A stretch of 64,000 bases of DNA from Hansfordia pulvinata (lineage: Eukaryota > Ascomycota > Sordariomycetes > Xylariales), in contig BJKQ01000017.1 in assembly GCA_006538405.1 (NCBI GenBank), forward strand, positions 434,001-498,000, given 5' to 3'. Below the pieces are notes generated by a model. That model saw only the letters and a list, made by a program, of their open reading frames with translations. It did no database searches and was not told where the DNA came from. Below are positions 46,100 through 58,661 of the stretch, one piece after another; position 1 is the first letter of the stretch; every line of letters begins with the position of its first letter. A program made the translations under genes and the position numbers.

Positions 46100-47556
46100 G
46101 ATGATGCAGGTTGGTGCCGAGAAGCTCTGTTTATTGTGCACCTTAGGGGTTGGGCGAGATTTTGTGGACAGCTGGTTTGGAGACGAGGCTTTGGAGCCCA
46201 ACCACCTTGTGAGGATTGCGCGAGAGGATGCAGGGGTCCCTGGAACCAGCTGTAGCCCTGATCGCCAGCAGGAGGACGTCGATAGTCCGGGCTATGGTAC
46301 AGCCGTGAGTGCGGGTGGGGGAGCAGTCTTGCAGCGGATGGGCTGGTTCTGTGTTGCGATGTCCGTCGTCTCGATGAGGATGAGTCGTGTGGAAGGGTGG
46401 GAATGGGCAGTAGCGCTGCAGTCTCAGCTTGCAAGCTGGCCTTCGCTAGGCCTGATCTCGGGCAAAGGCCTATTGTGGTTGTCGCGTTGATGGTATCGAT
46501 GCGCTTCGTCCTGGTCGGCCTGGTGCCTCAACCCGGGTTTGGAGGATCGCGGTCGTGGCGATGCTGAGAATGATAGCCTTGCCGCACCGGCTGTCAGAAC
46601 CGCCTCAATGATGAGGCGAATGGTGGTCTCGGTTGGGCGATCGTCGGTGAGGTCGATGCCGTCGGCCGGCAAATCGTCGCTGTGGAGGTGTTCGAGGTTG
46701 AGTTAGATTTGTTGGGATTGGGCAGAGTTGCACGACCGCGACAGAGTGCCGCCGATGTGGGATACTCCTAGTCGCGTTGGCGATCCGAGACGTTCACTTT
46801 CAGACAGGGGGACCTGCTGAGCGTTCTTGCCACTGGAAATCTCCCGCGCCCGCGTCCCTTCTTCGGCTGTCCCGCAATCCTATGCTTGTACTCATCTGCT
46901 CTCGCCCGCTGAAATTACAGTCGGAGTGCGGCTGCGGTACTCGACGCTACCTGAAACTTTATGAAGGTACTTAGCTCTGAGCTACTAAGTATTTTCACTG
47001 GCCTGTCAGATCTATCCACTGGTCAACTGGATTATCATCACCTGCAAAACCTTTGAAAGCTCTACTTTCCAGTAGTCCCTTTGGCCACTCTTAATAAGGG
47101 GCATAACACATGAAAAGCCGGCCATTTCAATATATAAGCGATCAGTTTAATGTATCCAGTCCTGTATGCAGTTCTACAATGACCCCTTATCTGCTCTTAA
47201 ACACGCCTCATCGCAATTAGATGTAATTTTATGTTTAAGTGCTCTTCACACTTTATTCACTCTTAGCCTAATCGCATTTCTAGCTGTGACGCCCAGGAGA
47301 TACCATGTTGGCAGCATACTAACACTTCACCACAGCCCAACTCTGGCTTCAGGAACCTAACCAAGAAAAAGATGTGTGAATCGCCTGGTCCACTTGACAT
47401 GCCGAACTTGACCACCAGTACCTATTCACCTGCTTTAAGGACCTAATCAACACACCTGCCTTAAATATCAGCCGATAAGATGAACCCTCCTGAAAGCTAC
47501 CTAGGTATCCATCCAGCTTTGGTCACCTGCACCCGCAATACTCAACCATGCCCCGC
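46100..47556. other. Intergenic with AT-rich island
   Basis: A 1.5-kb gap with the promoter of the RS gene and the 3' end of hda1. From about 46980 to 47480 the sequence turns AT-rich (TATATAAGCG, TTAATAAGG) against a GC-rich background and has no genes; it may be an old repeat altered by repeat-induced mutation or simply a terminator-like spacer. Confidence 0.5.
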
Positions 47557-49853
47557 TCACTCCATCTCGCTCGTCTCTCCGCTCTGCGACTCGGATATCT
47601 TCTTGGTGATCCACTCATGGACTTCCTCGCTATGCTCCTCCATCATCCGGGCCAGGCCCGAATGGTTGCTGCGTCGCACGCCCCCAAAGCGCTTCTTAAG
47701 AACCTTTCGTTTGAGTTCTTCGTTTTCCCAACAAGCGTGATCTCTCGACACATACACCAGCGAGTTGTCCCGGTACCATTTCGACAGATCCGGGTCCGTT
47801 TCCGACTTGACGGGCCGCAGGTTGCCGTCCACAAAATTGACCACTCCCGTAATCCGATTCTTGCAATCTGTGCACACTGTCAGTCTGATAGGTTCTCGGC
47901 TCTTGCAGTCTTGCAGAGGAATGGCCACAAACTTCTACTGTTCAGGAGGAGCTTAACCCCCAGATACGCATCTCCCACCCCAATAAGGAAGAGGTCTTCC
48001 ACGTCGAAAAGCTGGAGGTAGTTGTCCCAAATGTAGACAATTAGCTCTTGTATCTGATGCTGCAGGGTCTTCTCGTCTGCCCGGGGAATGAGTGGATCGA
48101 CGTCTTCCGGCTGTGTGATGTAATGCGGTATGTTGATGTCTATGATCCCGAAGCCGTTCTTCGTGCCCCATTCGATGTAGTCTTGCACCCCATCGAGCTG
48201 TGCCTCGTCAGCAAACTGGCAGTACGTATTCCCAGGAGACCTTACCACGAAAGCATTATGCGGATCGACCCTGTTAGTGCCGAGATCAGGCATGGCCTGA
48301 ACCTCAGGGCTGCGAGAAACATTAGTCACGGCCAGGTCAAGATGCCGCTGCCATCCAACTTACGGGTCGTGTATGATCAGCATGACCTTCCTCTTGGAAG
48401 AGGCACCCGGAGTAATCAGGACCTGGTTTTCGAACGAGGCGAATAGACCATCCCGCTGGATGAACAGAGATATCATGCCATACTTCTGTGCCAGGAGGCG
48501 CTGAGAAGCCCGGACCTCGTCATGGAAGCGCCTCGTATGGCTGCCAAGGTCTTGCACATCCACTACTCCCGGTCGCATGCATTCCCAGTATGGGGCCTGG
48601 ACTGCCTGGACTTTGGCCAGCACTCGCGCTGCCTCCTTGTTGATGGGCGGCATCTTCATGCGCGGGGGCGGCTCGCCCATGAGCGTCTTGGCTACCGCGA
48701 GGGCCGAATTGGATATCGCCTGGAGATTGTAGCCACCTTCCAGGCACACAGCGACTCGGCCTCCAGCCAGGCGCATGAGCATGTGCGTCATGTGTGCGTA
48801 ACAGGCCGGCGTCACAAAGCACCCGCCAAGAGTATCGCCGTCCGCGGCATCGAAGCCAGCCGAGATGATGACCAGGTCGGGGTCGAACTCCTCGGCTATT
48901 GGCATCACGATCTTCTCAAACGCTGCCATGTACTCACCGTCTCCCATCCCTTGGTTGTCCCATGGGATGTTTACGTTCTTGCCCTGGCCCTCTCCTTCCC
49001 CAACGCTGTAGAGGTCTCCATCCGCCATCATGGGGTTGTCAGGCTTGCCTGGGTAAAACTCGCCCCCCTGGTATACGTGAATGGAGATGTAGAGGACATT
49101 TGGATCGATGTAGAACATGTTCTGAGTGCCGTTGCCGTGGTGGACATCCCAGTCCAGAATGAGGACCTTGCGACACGACTTGCCGTACTCCTGCTGGCAC
49201 ACTCTCGCGGCGATGGGTACGTTGTTGAAGATGCAGAACCCCATTGACTTGTCGAACTCGGCATGATGGCCTGGCGGCCGGATGATGGCAAAAGCGTTCT
49301 TGAGCTTGCCGCTGGCCACCGTCTTACATGTCTCGATACAGCCACCAGCCGATAGCAGGGCGGCTTCGCAAGACATGGCACCGACGTAGAGCGATTCTCT
49401 CCCCTGGTCCAGCTCGAAGCTGAGAGCCCGGAGGTCCTGCGTAGACATTTCGCGGAGGCGCATCACCCAATCGTAATGCCTGGCATCATGGACGGTAAGG
49501 ATCTCGGACTGGGTGGCGTCGCGCGCGGCAATCCTCCACATGTACTTGGTGGGAGTGTCCCGCAAAATGTCTTCCAGCTCCGTGTCCGAGCCAGTGAAGA
49601 CGAGGCCGGCCTTCTTGAATAGCTTCATGATCTCCTCGATCCTCTTGGGGTCCTCAGGGTGGTGCGGATTGGGACCGAAATCGGCATTAGCATGCAGCTT
49701 CATCCGGTCATCGTAGCAGACGCCAGTCGGCAGTAACCTCTTGCGGGTGACCAGCTGTAGCTTGTATTCGTCTTCCGTGTCCTCATCCATCTTCTCGTCA
49801 GGTTCTGAGAAGCCATTAGGGGCATCAGCCATCGAGTGGTCTTCAGGGGGCAT
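47557..49853 (-). CDS. hda1: Class II histone deacetylase Hda1 with Arb2 domain
   Basis: Predicted Zn-dependent histone deacetylase acting in transcriptional silencing (Hda1/Clr3 family). Exons on the minus strand are 49853-48364, 48309-48246, 48197-47939 and 47867-47557, giving 707 aa. The catalytic domain shows RPPGHHAEFDKSMGFCIFNN (proton-relay His pair), LILDWDVHHGNGTQ (zinc-ligand Asp and His), FDAADGD (zinc-ligand Asp) and LEGGYNLQAIS. The C-terminal Arb2-like region (GFGIIDINIPHYITQPEDV, FLIGVGDAYLGVKLLL, GVVNFVDGNLRPVK) is the arrangement of fungal Hda1. The start (MPPEDHSMADAPNGF) precedes an acidic N-terminus. Intron 2 is 48 nt and in frame, so its retention would add 16 residues; family length favours splicing. 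All key residues are present. Confidence 0.95.
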
Positions 49854-51632
49854 CTTGCGCGCTGTGGACCAGGAGAGGAGGGCAAAATCTTGCTTCTACA
49901 CACTCGCAACCCGGCGTTGCCAAGATCTGGAGACGCGCTGGAGCTAGGTCAAGATACCACGACTAATCCGCCGGTTAGACCCTATACGCCTGTGTCCTGA
50001 GAGCCAAGTCGGGACCTTGCCAAGTTTGATGGACAGGACTCCCACGCATCCAGGATGGAGGGCAACCTGTGGGTATAAGTCAGCGCAGTGCTCATGACTT
50101 GAGAGGAGCCGGCTCCGGCACGTAGCAGAGGCAGGGGCCTCAGTGCGCATCAAGGGAGGCAGCGTGAGCAAGCCTATGCAGACGCCGGGTGGGTTTCATG
50201 CGTGGCGCACGACTGAATGAGGACGGAATGGTAGGGGAGCGACAGGGCGAGGGGTCAAGCCGGCTGGAGAGGAAGAAACTAGCGAGCAGGCTAGATGTTG
50301 TGGTGATGACTTACACCTGAGCGGCGCAAGGACAGGGCGACGCGGGAGCCGACCGCGATGGTGGAGTGGCAGAAAATGGGGGTGGTGATGGTGATGGTCG
50401 TGGTAGCGGCAATGGTGTTGGTGGAGCGAGGTGTCAGGTTGCGATGCCAGAGGTAGATAAAGCCAGGAACCAGTCGAGATAGCAGCAGCACGCACGAAGC
50501 CTGCGAAGACGCCACTCCCAGCCTCACCTGCGCAGAGAGCAGGAAGCTTGCGGACACGAAAGTGCTAAAGTGGTGAAGACGGGAGGGAGTGATTGATTAT
50601 AGTCAAAGTAGCGTCGACCCTTGCGCGGGAGCTTCGAGTCGGAAACGCAGGTGCGATAGGGGCTGGGCTGGTGTTGGTGAGATGTCCGGGCAGTGTCGCC
50701 AATGCTGATCCAATGTACGAGTACCAGACGGAGTGGTACCTCCATGCAGCCGGGGCAGGTGTGGCAGTCAAGCGTGGGCGGGTGCCGGTACCTTCCAGAT
50801 CACACACGGACGAGGCGTCGCGACGTTATGGGGAAGAACCTGGGACTTCCAAGCTGACAGGCGGGAAGGGATTGGCCCAGAAGCACGGGTCGATACCTGC
50901 AGCGGCAAGTTTTGGTGCACGGGTGTAAAGTACCTCCTTCCGTCGTGCGACCGGCAGTACCTCTGGCCGATACTCGTACAAGGGCAATGTCAGGTCAGAA
51001 GGGAAGGTCCGCGCCAGGGTTCCTGCTCGGGACGGGACTACCCTAATACTCGTAAGTCGGGATTTTGCTGAGGCGGAAGGGAAAGTGCGAGGCAGGGACG
51101 CCTGCCTCAGTGGACTTGATACAGGTAACAGGTACTCGGTACCTGGGGCACCTGGGTCCAGCCGCGCTTACCTTAGCCCTGATGATGCCTTCAACTTATA
51201 ACCACCAATATTAAGACCAGGCTTAAAGCAGTACTGTCATAGGCTGATTTTATTACACTGTAAGTGAGTGAGTGATATAGCATTGTTTGAATAACTGCAG
51301 CTTCATTCAATACTTATATTTTAAGGCATATTATACTGAATAAAATCAGGGGGATCAATCATGTAGCTTTGAGTAACCATTATACAAAGCCGAAATGCAG
51401 ACATGACAGCAGGGAGATCTGGCTAAAGCAACGTTTGATGGCTTAAGTGTCCCAATATAGAAGCTTCTGCCCTTATCCATAATCGAATCAAGCAATCTGA
51501 CCCTCTTCCTTTATTGGCACTCATATGACGCCATCACTGCCATCAAGACAATCAAAACAATAAACTCATTAAAAACATGCTGCACCCCTTGCACTGTCAG
51601 CGACACCCGAGCTGACCTCCCTCCTGCAGTGG
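49854..51632. other. Intergenic, hda1 promoter; octamers and AT-rich stretch
   Basis: A 1.8-kb region. Three octamers (50716, 50971, 51047) lie in the left part upstream of hda1. From about 51170 to 51600 the sequence is AT-rich and lacks open frames, similar to the island at 47 kb. No gene seen. Confidence 0.5.
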
Positions 51633-53188
51633 TCACCTCTCCCTACCGTAACAGTCGGTACCCCCGTCGTGCCCCGGGACCAACGGCCTCCTCGGCCCGG
51701 GGATCCACCGCACCGTGTGCGAGGTGACCGCGGGTGGCCGGCCGTCGGGCGACGCGTCGGTGCTCCACGGCGAGGCGGCGGCCGCCTCGGCGGTGGGGCT
51801 GTCCTCGTCGAGGATGCCCGCCTTCAGCAGCCTGATCCTCCGGGGCGTCTTCAGGCTGCGCTCGTCCAGCACGACGTACAGGGCCTGCGTCAGGGTCTCC
51901 TGGTCCCCGGCGAAGTCGGTGCCCCTCGTCTCCAGCCGCACGGCCCGGACAATGTCCTGCCGCCGCCTCCCGCGCCAGTGGACCATCAGGGTCCGCAGCT
52001 GCTCCGGGTTCAGCTTCTGGTACGTGTTGACGATTTTCCTGTGCTGGGCGGGGCTGCCCCAGGGCTCCGCGGCGTCCGCGGTGTCCGGGAGGAGGCCGTC
52101 CCGGGGAGCGTCAGCGTAGCCTCCTCCTCCTCCTCCTCCTCCTCCGCCCCCAGCTCGGGCTGCTCGGTGCCAAGGCTGAGGCTCGAGTCGACGCTTTGCT
52201 GCCGCGGCGGCGAAGAGCACAGGTCGCGGCCGACGCAGTCGCGGAGCGTCTTCCAGAGGTCTTGGAGCTCGAGGACCTCGCGGGTGGTGAACCGGCGCAC
52301 GATCTGGAGCCTCAGGTCCGTCTTGTCCCAGATCCGGGGCGCGAAGCGATTGCGCGAGCCGGTCCCGTGGAAGAAGTACGCGTACAGCCACCAGCGCGCC
52401 ACGGCCTGCTGGAGCCGGCGTTCCTCGGCTGGGCTCAGGCATCGCCTGTCCTCGGGCGCGTCGTGCCAGCGCATCGAAGGGTACTGGTCGACCCACCAGT
52501 CGACGGCCGCCGCGTAGCTCCAGAGGCACTCGATGTCGAGCTGCTCAAGACGGGCCCGCCGGGGCTCGGGCATGTCCTCCCCGGCCCACGAGATGCGTAC
52601 CCGGCTCTTCGTCCTGTGCCCGTGGCTGAAGGCGAAGTCGACGTCGTGGTGGTTGATCGCTGGAGCAGCGGGCAGGTGTTAGCGGAAGCCATATTTTTTT
52701 CACTCGAACGCTGTCCCGTCATCACGGGCTCGTGGGCACAGAGAAGGGGGCGCTTTGAAAATTGGGGATGTAAAGTGGTACGTACTGAGCGGTCGCTCCA
52801 TCATCATTGCCGTGTTCCTGGGCGTGTGGATGCTGTCGACGCCCCGAGCAGTGTGCAGGTTGAGGAGCAGCGGGAAATCGGCGCGCCCGCGGAGCAGCTC
52901 GACCATGACGCCATGCCTGCGCTTCTCGAAAACAGCCCGTATATACTCGGACGCCAGGATGAAGCGTTCCAGGTCCGCAGGCACCATGAACACCATGATG
53001 TCCAGAAGCAACTCGGGGGGGAGCTTCATGAACGTGTCGTATGGCAGCGGGGGGGCGGCGGCCGGCGTCTGAGGGGGCAGCATGGGGGAAGAAGGGGGCG
53101 AGGGGTCGCCGTCGGGTATCTCCTCGACGGGCATCAGGTTGCCCCAGGCGGGCTCGAACGCGAAGACAGAGGACGGTGTGTCACCCAT
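51633..53188 (-). CDS. F-box-like protein 2, one apparent frame break
   Basis: Minus-strand exons 53188-52786 and 52659-51633 around a 126-nt intron (GTACGT donor, GCTAACACC branch, CCAG). An F-box-like segment, MKLPPELLLDIMVFMVPADLERFILASEYIRAVF, follows a Pro-rich N-terminus. It then reads ISWAGEDMPEPRRARLEQLDIECLWSYAAAVDWW and YAYFFHGTGSRNRFAPRIWD, typical of the C-terminal region of Sordariomycete F-box proteins. The frame is one base short inside a (GAG)n run at about 52119-52146 and continues as PRDGLLPDTADAAEPWGSPAQ, QHRKIVNTYQKLNPEQLRTLM to the stop at 51633. With it restored, 476 aa. SCF adaptor role inferred; target unknown. Confidence 0.7.
52119..52146. repeat. (CCT)n microsatellite in coding exon
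   Basis: Eight to nine CCT units encode a Glu run on the minus strand. The gene's reading frame changes at its edge, as expected for a length error or a real slippage event. Confidence 0.9.
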
Positions 53189-54947
53189 CTCGACTGGGTG
53201 CAGGGTGATATGTAGTTGGGATTATATAGAAGAGTACAGCTCGGAGCAAGATGGTTGTGAGCCACGGGAAGCCAGCGTTGCGCCGGGGATATATCACAAT
53301 GAGATGTGAAGATGTTGCTGAAGATGGGAGTATTCTATATATGCCATGTCAGAGGGGAATCGCGGGCGAGGGGATGCTTATATACCGGGAGGTAGCCGGT
53401 GGGCTTACTTTACCTAAGGTACTCGGGTTTCTCTTGAGCACCTGATCGAGTGGGAAAGTCGTCCGTTCAGTGGCTGACGCTCCTTTGAGCTGCTTGATGC
53501 ACAATGCGGTAGATGCTTCAGAAGCAGAGCTTATGCCTGTCCTTGCCGAGTCTATTGTACGCAGACAATAGGCGGGTACCAGGTATCAAGCCACAATAGG
53601 CGGGATGCCAGGTATCAAGCCGGCGTACAGACGCGCGTCGCTGCTTTCTTGCAGCCAGGTGGTCCCGACGGACGGCTCGCACCGGCAGCACCGGCGACAG
53701 GCAGCGCTCTCCGAGCCAGGTAATATCCCGGCTCTCTTTGGGGGGTTCTCGAGTCTTCTGGGGACGGGCTTAATCGGCGCGGAACCCGCCGTTGTGGCTG
53801 TAAGAGACTGAAGCTGTGGATATGGTCTTGTTGGTCTTGTTGGTGTTGGAAGTGCTGGCCGTGGCCATCGCGGACGCGGACATCATCGTGGACGTCGGAG
53901 GCGCGCGGAGAGCTCGCCACGCCGTAGACGACGCGCGACGAGTCGGTTGAAGCGCCATCGGACGTTAGGTACCGTTCGCCTGAGCTGGGTATGCGTACGT
54001 CTGCAGGCAAACGAACAAGGTTGAATTGGGCAGAGACCAGGCGCGCAGGCGCGAGGAACAATGGGAGGGATGCGACGGCGAGAAACCCTGCGTTTGCGCT
54101 TGCGCCTCTACTCGTAGGTAGGCGTGACGTTGCGGGAGTGGTGTGATGTGGTATGGTGCATGGTCGGTCCAAGAAGACGCGACGACGGGCTGGATTCCCC
54201 GGGCTCCGGAAGGCTGACAGGGCACGGACCATCCATCCGCGCCGGAATTGCTTATTATTCCATTCATTGGATGTACTCGTATGTATGTATATCATTGTGG
54301 CCTCGAGTGGAGGTGGGCAAATGGACAATACGAGTGAGTGAGTGAGTAAGTGAGTACTCGTACCACAATGCCACGCCTCGGACTGCGGGCGCCATTAGAG
54401 GGTGGCATGTAACGGCTCACATGATGATAGGTGAAGAATATAGAAAGCAGATGTCTAAGCAAACGAATCACAAGCCGTAGTATATACCAAGATGAGGGCG
54501 ATAGTAGCATGGCAGACCAACCCGCCGCCCGCCCCTCGTCCCGATATCTACCGGTCACCGGATAATGCGCAGGGCTGCATCGCGAACGTGCAAACGCAGA
54601 CGGGGGAGGTGAGCGGGACTCGCCTGTGGATCATGTCGATTTTGTTGTTCTTCACACCGGGTTGTCGATGGGGATCTCTGGACCCGACATATGGATCCTC
54701 GAAACGCCCACCTCCCCTTCCCGCGCCTAGACTACCTGACCTTCACCAAAAAGATCATCAAAAAAAAAGAACGCCTGGAACTCCGGCCGCATTATGCGCG
54801 TGGGGAAGCAAGCGTGGCCTTGGCCTGGCCTGGCCCGGTCTCGTCTTTCCCAACTCCACCTCTTCTTCTGCTGCTTCTTCTTCTTCTTCTCCCTATCCCA
54901 AGAGTCCTCTCTGCCATTCACTCCGTTTCACGCAAGAACGACACCTC
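53189..54947. other. Intergenic with three octamers
   Basis: A 1.8-kb region upstream of F-box gene 2 and downstream of BRX1. Octamers at 54109, 54274 and 54355. A (GAGT)n stretch lies at 54329-54358 and CTT units at about 54850-54890. No gene. Confidence 0.5.
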
Positions 54948-56077
54948 CTACGCAAAGAGCATCTTGGTGTCGAGCTCGCTGGCCTGCTTCTGCCGGCCCT
55001 CGCCCGTGCGCAGGCCCAGGTCGCCCTTGCGCGCCGCCAGCTCGGCCGCCTGCTCCGCGCGCGCGTTGTGCTTGCCGGCCTTGGTGCGCCGCAGGTCCGC
55101 GCGCACCTGGTTGGGGCTGACGAACTGCCGGTTCTCGTAGATGATGGGCCCGCCGAACGAGCCCTCCTGGATCACGATCGGCGTCAGGACGAACCGCGGG
55201 CCAATCTCCACCAGGTTGATGTCGAGCTCCTTGCTGCCGCTCTTGCTTCCCTTGCTTGCCTTGCTGCTGCCCTTGCTGCTGCTGTCGGCCTCTTCGACGG
55301 CCTTCTCCTCCGTCTCGTTGATCTGGTAGTTGCGCACCCAAATCTTGCCGTCGGCGAACGTGAAGCCCATGACGTGGTCGACAAAAGGCTTGGACTTGCG
55401 CGCTCCCTGGGGCACGCCAAAGGTGTGCAGGAACAGCTCCTTGATCACCTGCAGGTGGGGCTCCTTGTCGAAGGCGGCGTCGAAGGAGAGGACGGGGCGC
55501 GACCCCTTGAGGCAGTTGCCCGTGAAGTGCAGCTCCTCCATCGTGTGCACTGCGAGAGGTCGAAGACGAACGGGTGTCAGCGAAAGGGTACCAGACCAGG
55601 CCGGGCGCCGGAGGTCGAAAAAAGGGCGGAAGGGGGGGGGGGGGGGGGGGGAGGGGACGAGACTCACAGTTCTGCAGGTGCATCTTGACGGTCGGCCCGT
55701 TTGGCACCTTGCTGAGCCAGACGTAGAGGTCCTTGCCTTTGCGGGCCTCGAAGAACAGGACGTTGTTGCAGTTGTAGAGCTCGGCCAGCTCGTTGAGTTG
55801 GTATAGCTTCGACTTGGAGTCGAACTTGGCATCCTTGCGGCCGTGTGGCAACATGGCGGCCAGGTCGTTGAGGAGGTGTCGGTGCCTGTCCAAATAAACT
55901 GTCAGTTACCCCGTTGTGCCCGTCCGTCCCGTCTGAGGCCCTGTCTCCGTACCTGTAGGTGACGCCGCGCGACGATAGGATCAGGACCCTCTGCTTGTTC
56001 TTGCGGACGCCGTTGGCGGGCGCCTCGGGCTTGGAGCCGCCGCTGGCCTTGGACAGCGACTTGAAGACGGCTGCCAT
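54948..56077 (-). CDS. BRX1: Ribosome biogenesis protein BRX1 (Brix domain)
   Basis: Predicted nucleolar factor for 60S ribosomal subunit assembly. Exons on the minus strand are 56077-55953, 55885-55668 and 55549-54948 (314 aa). The Brix domain spans most of the protein: KQRVLILSSRGVTYRHRHLLNDLAAMLPH, LYQLNELAELYNCNNVLFFEARK, DLYVWLSKVPNGPTVKMHLQN, LHTMEELHFTGNCLKGSRP and VLTPIVIQEGSFGGPIIYENR. A Ser/Lys/Gly-rich low-complexity insert (SSSKGSSKASKGSKSGSK) interrupts it near residue 215. The start MAAVFKSLSKASGG is usual. Intron 2 (118 nt) contains a run of 20 G (plus strand), a likely sequencing trouble spot but outside the coding part. Family certain. Confidence 0.95.
55632..55651. repeat. 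Poly-G (20) in BRX1 intron
   Basis: Twenty consecutive G on the plus strand inside intron 2 of BRX1 (poly-C in the transcript). Its true length is doubtful, given the other signs of homopolymer errors. Confidence 0.95.
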
Positions 56078-57477
56078 TGTCGGTCTCTGGTGTTCTTCTT
56101 CTCCCTTGATGGTTGGTTGCCCCGCGCTTGGAAAGATGTGCTCCTCGTTGGTAGTGGGTTAGGGTCGGTGTGAGTGAATGAGGCTGTCGTTCGATGGTGC
56201 GAAGACTGGCCTCTCTGCAGCTGCAGCCATCGCTATAGCCAAAAGACCCAGGACTTTTTTCTGGACCGGATGCGCTATCGATAAAGTCTTGATCGTGGGG
56301 CGCCTGTACGTACCTGTTACTCGTACCTCCCCTGCAGTCCGAACGAGAACGCCTGAAAGCACGGGATTTGTGCTGAATCCACTGGTGGGATTGCTGACGG
56401 CAAAACGGTTCCCTCTGCTACGGAGCTCAAAGCTCGAGCGAACGTTCAGGCAGTAAAGTATCATTACGGAATGTTACACTACACGTAACTGAACATGGAG
56501 TGAACAGCTTGCATAAAAGTGCCTCGTCACGTTATGCAAAAGTCCTCCATCCACCACACGTTGAAGTCTGGTGCACTGAACTGTCCAGACTGACTGCCAG
56601 CCAGATATTGATATCTGGGCATTGCTACAACTCCCGTGCGTGCTCCCAACGCGTACATCGCAGGCCAGCTCACGTTACATGGTAAGCCCACGGCTTATCA
56701 CAGTCCACGTTGTCATTTCAAAGTCTGATACTATTAATGCATCGGCAGCATTAAACAAGAGTGTCGAAGCGTCGACGGGCGGCACACGTCATAAGCGAGG
56801 CATCCTGTATTGGGATCCTGTTGTCCTGCGATCTCACAGAGGCATCACTCTTTCCGGCACACGGACAGCAGGTCAGGGATGTCCGCAAGACCCCGAGCCA
56901 TGCCCTCGGATTTGCAATACTTCGAACCCCATGCACATGGCAAGATCCACTAGCTCACTGCTGTTTTCACTTTCCTTCTATCGGGATTAATTGAAAGGCG
57001 TATGTCGGCAGAGCGTTGCGATGCACGGGGTTCTGCTCCCCATCGACCGGTTAGCGAAGCCGTCACAAACACATGAAGGAAGACGCCAGTGAAGTCAGCG
57101 GGATACATGATGGGGGATGGCGCAGAACGGATTAAGCAGAAATAAAGACGCAATTCCGATGACATGAAAGACCAAAGTATCCCTGGAACCCCTTCCCCAC
57201 ATTCTTGACCATCGTCATCATCGTCACCACGCTTGAAGTCGTTGTCCCCTTCTCCCCAGACACACAATAACAACAACAGTCTACCTTCTCGGGCACCTCC
57301 AAGAAAATGCGCGACGCCGTTTGTACGTGACATTCGTAGCAGCATACACCAGGCCAGCCCTGTGTGACTCCGACCGTGTTCGTGTTCGTGTTCGTGACCA
57401 TGACCCTATTGCAAATGTCTGCCGTCTCGAGAAATGACGCAAGAGATGAGATAAGAGGCAGAAGAACCGACGACGCA
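56078..57477. promoter_or_regulatory. Intergenic, BRX1 promoter
   Basis: A 1.4-kb region with the BRX1 promoter on its left and the Rab gene 3' end on its right. One octamer at 56318, 240 bp upstream of BRX1. No gene recognised. Confidence 0.5.

Positions 57478-58661
<1,184 letters not shown>

Noticed and set aside
52196..53215. 339-codon plus-strand frame
   Set aside because: Antisense to F-box-like gene 2; crosses its intron and starts in no plausible promoter context.
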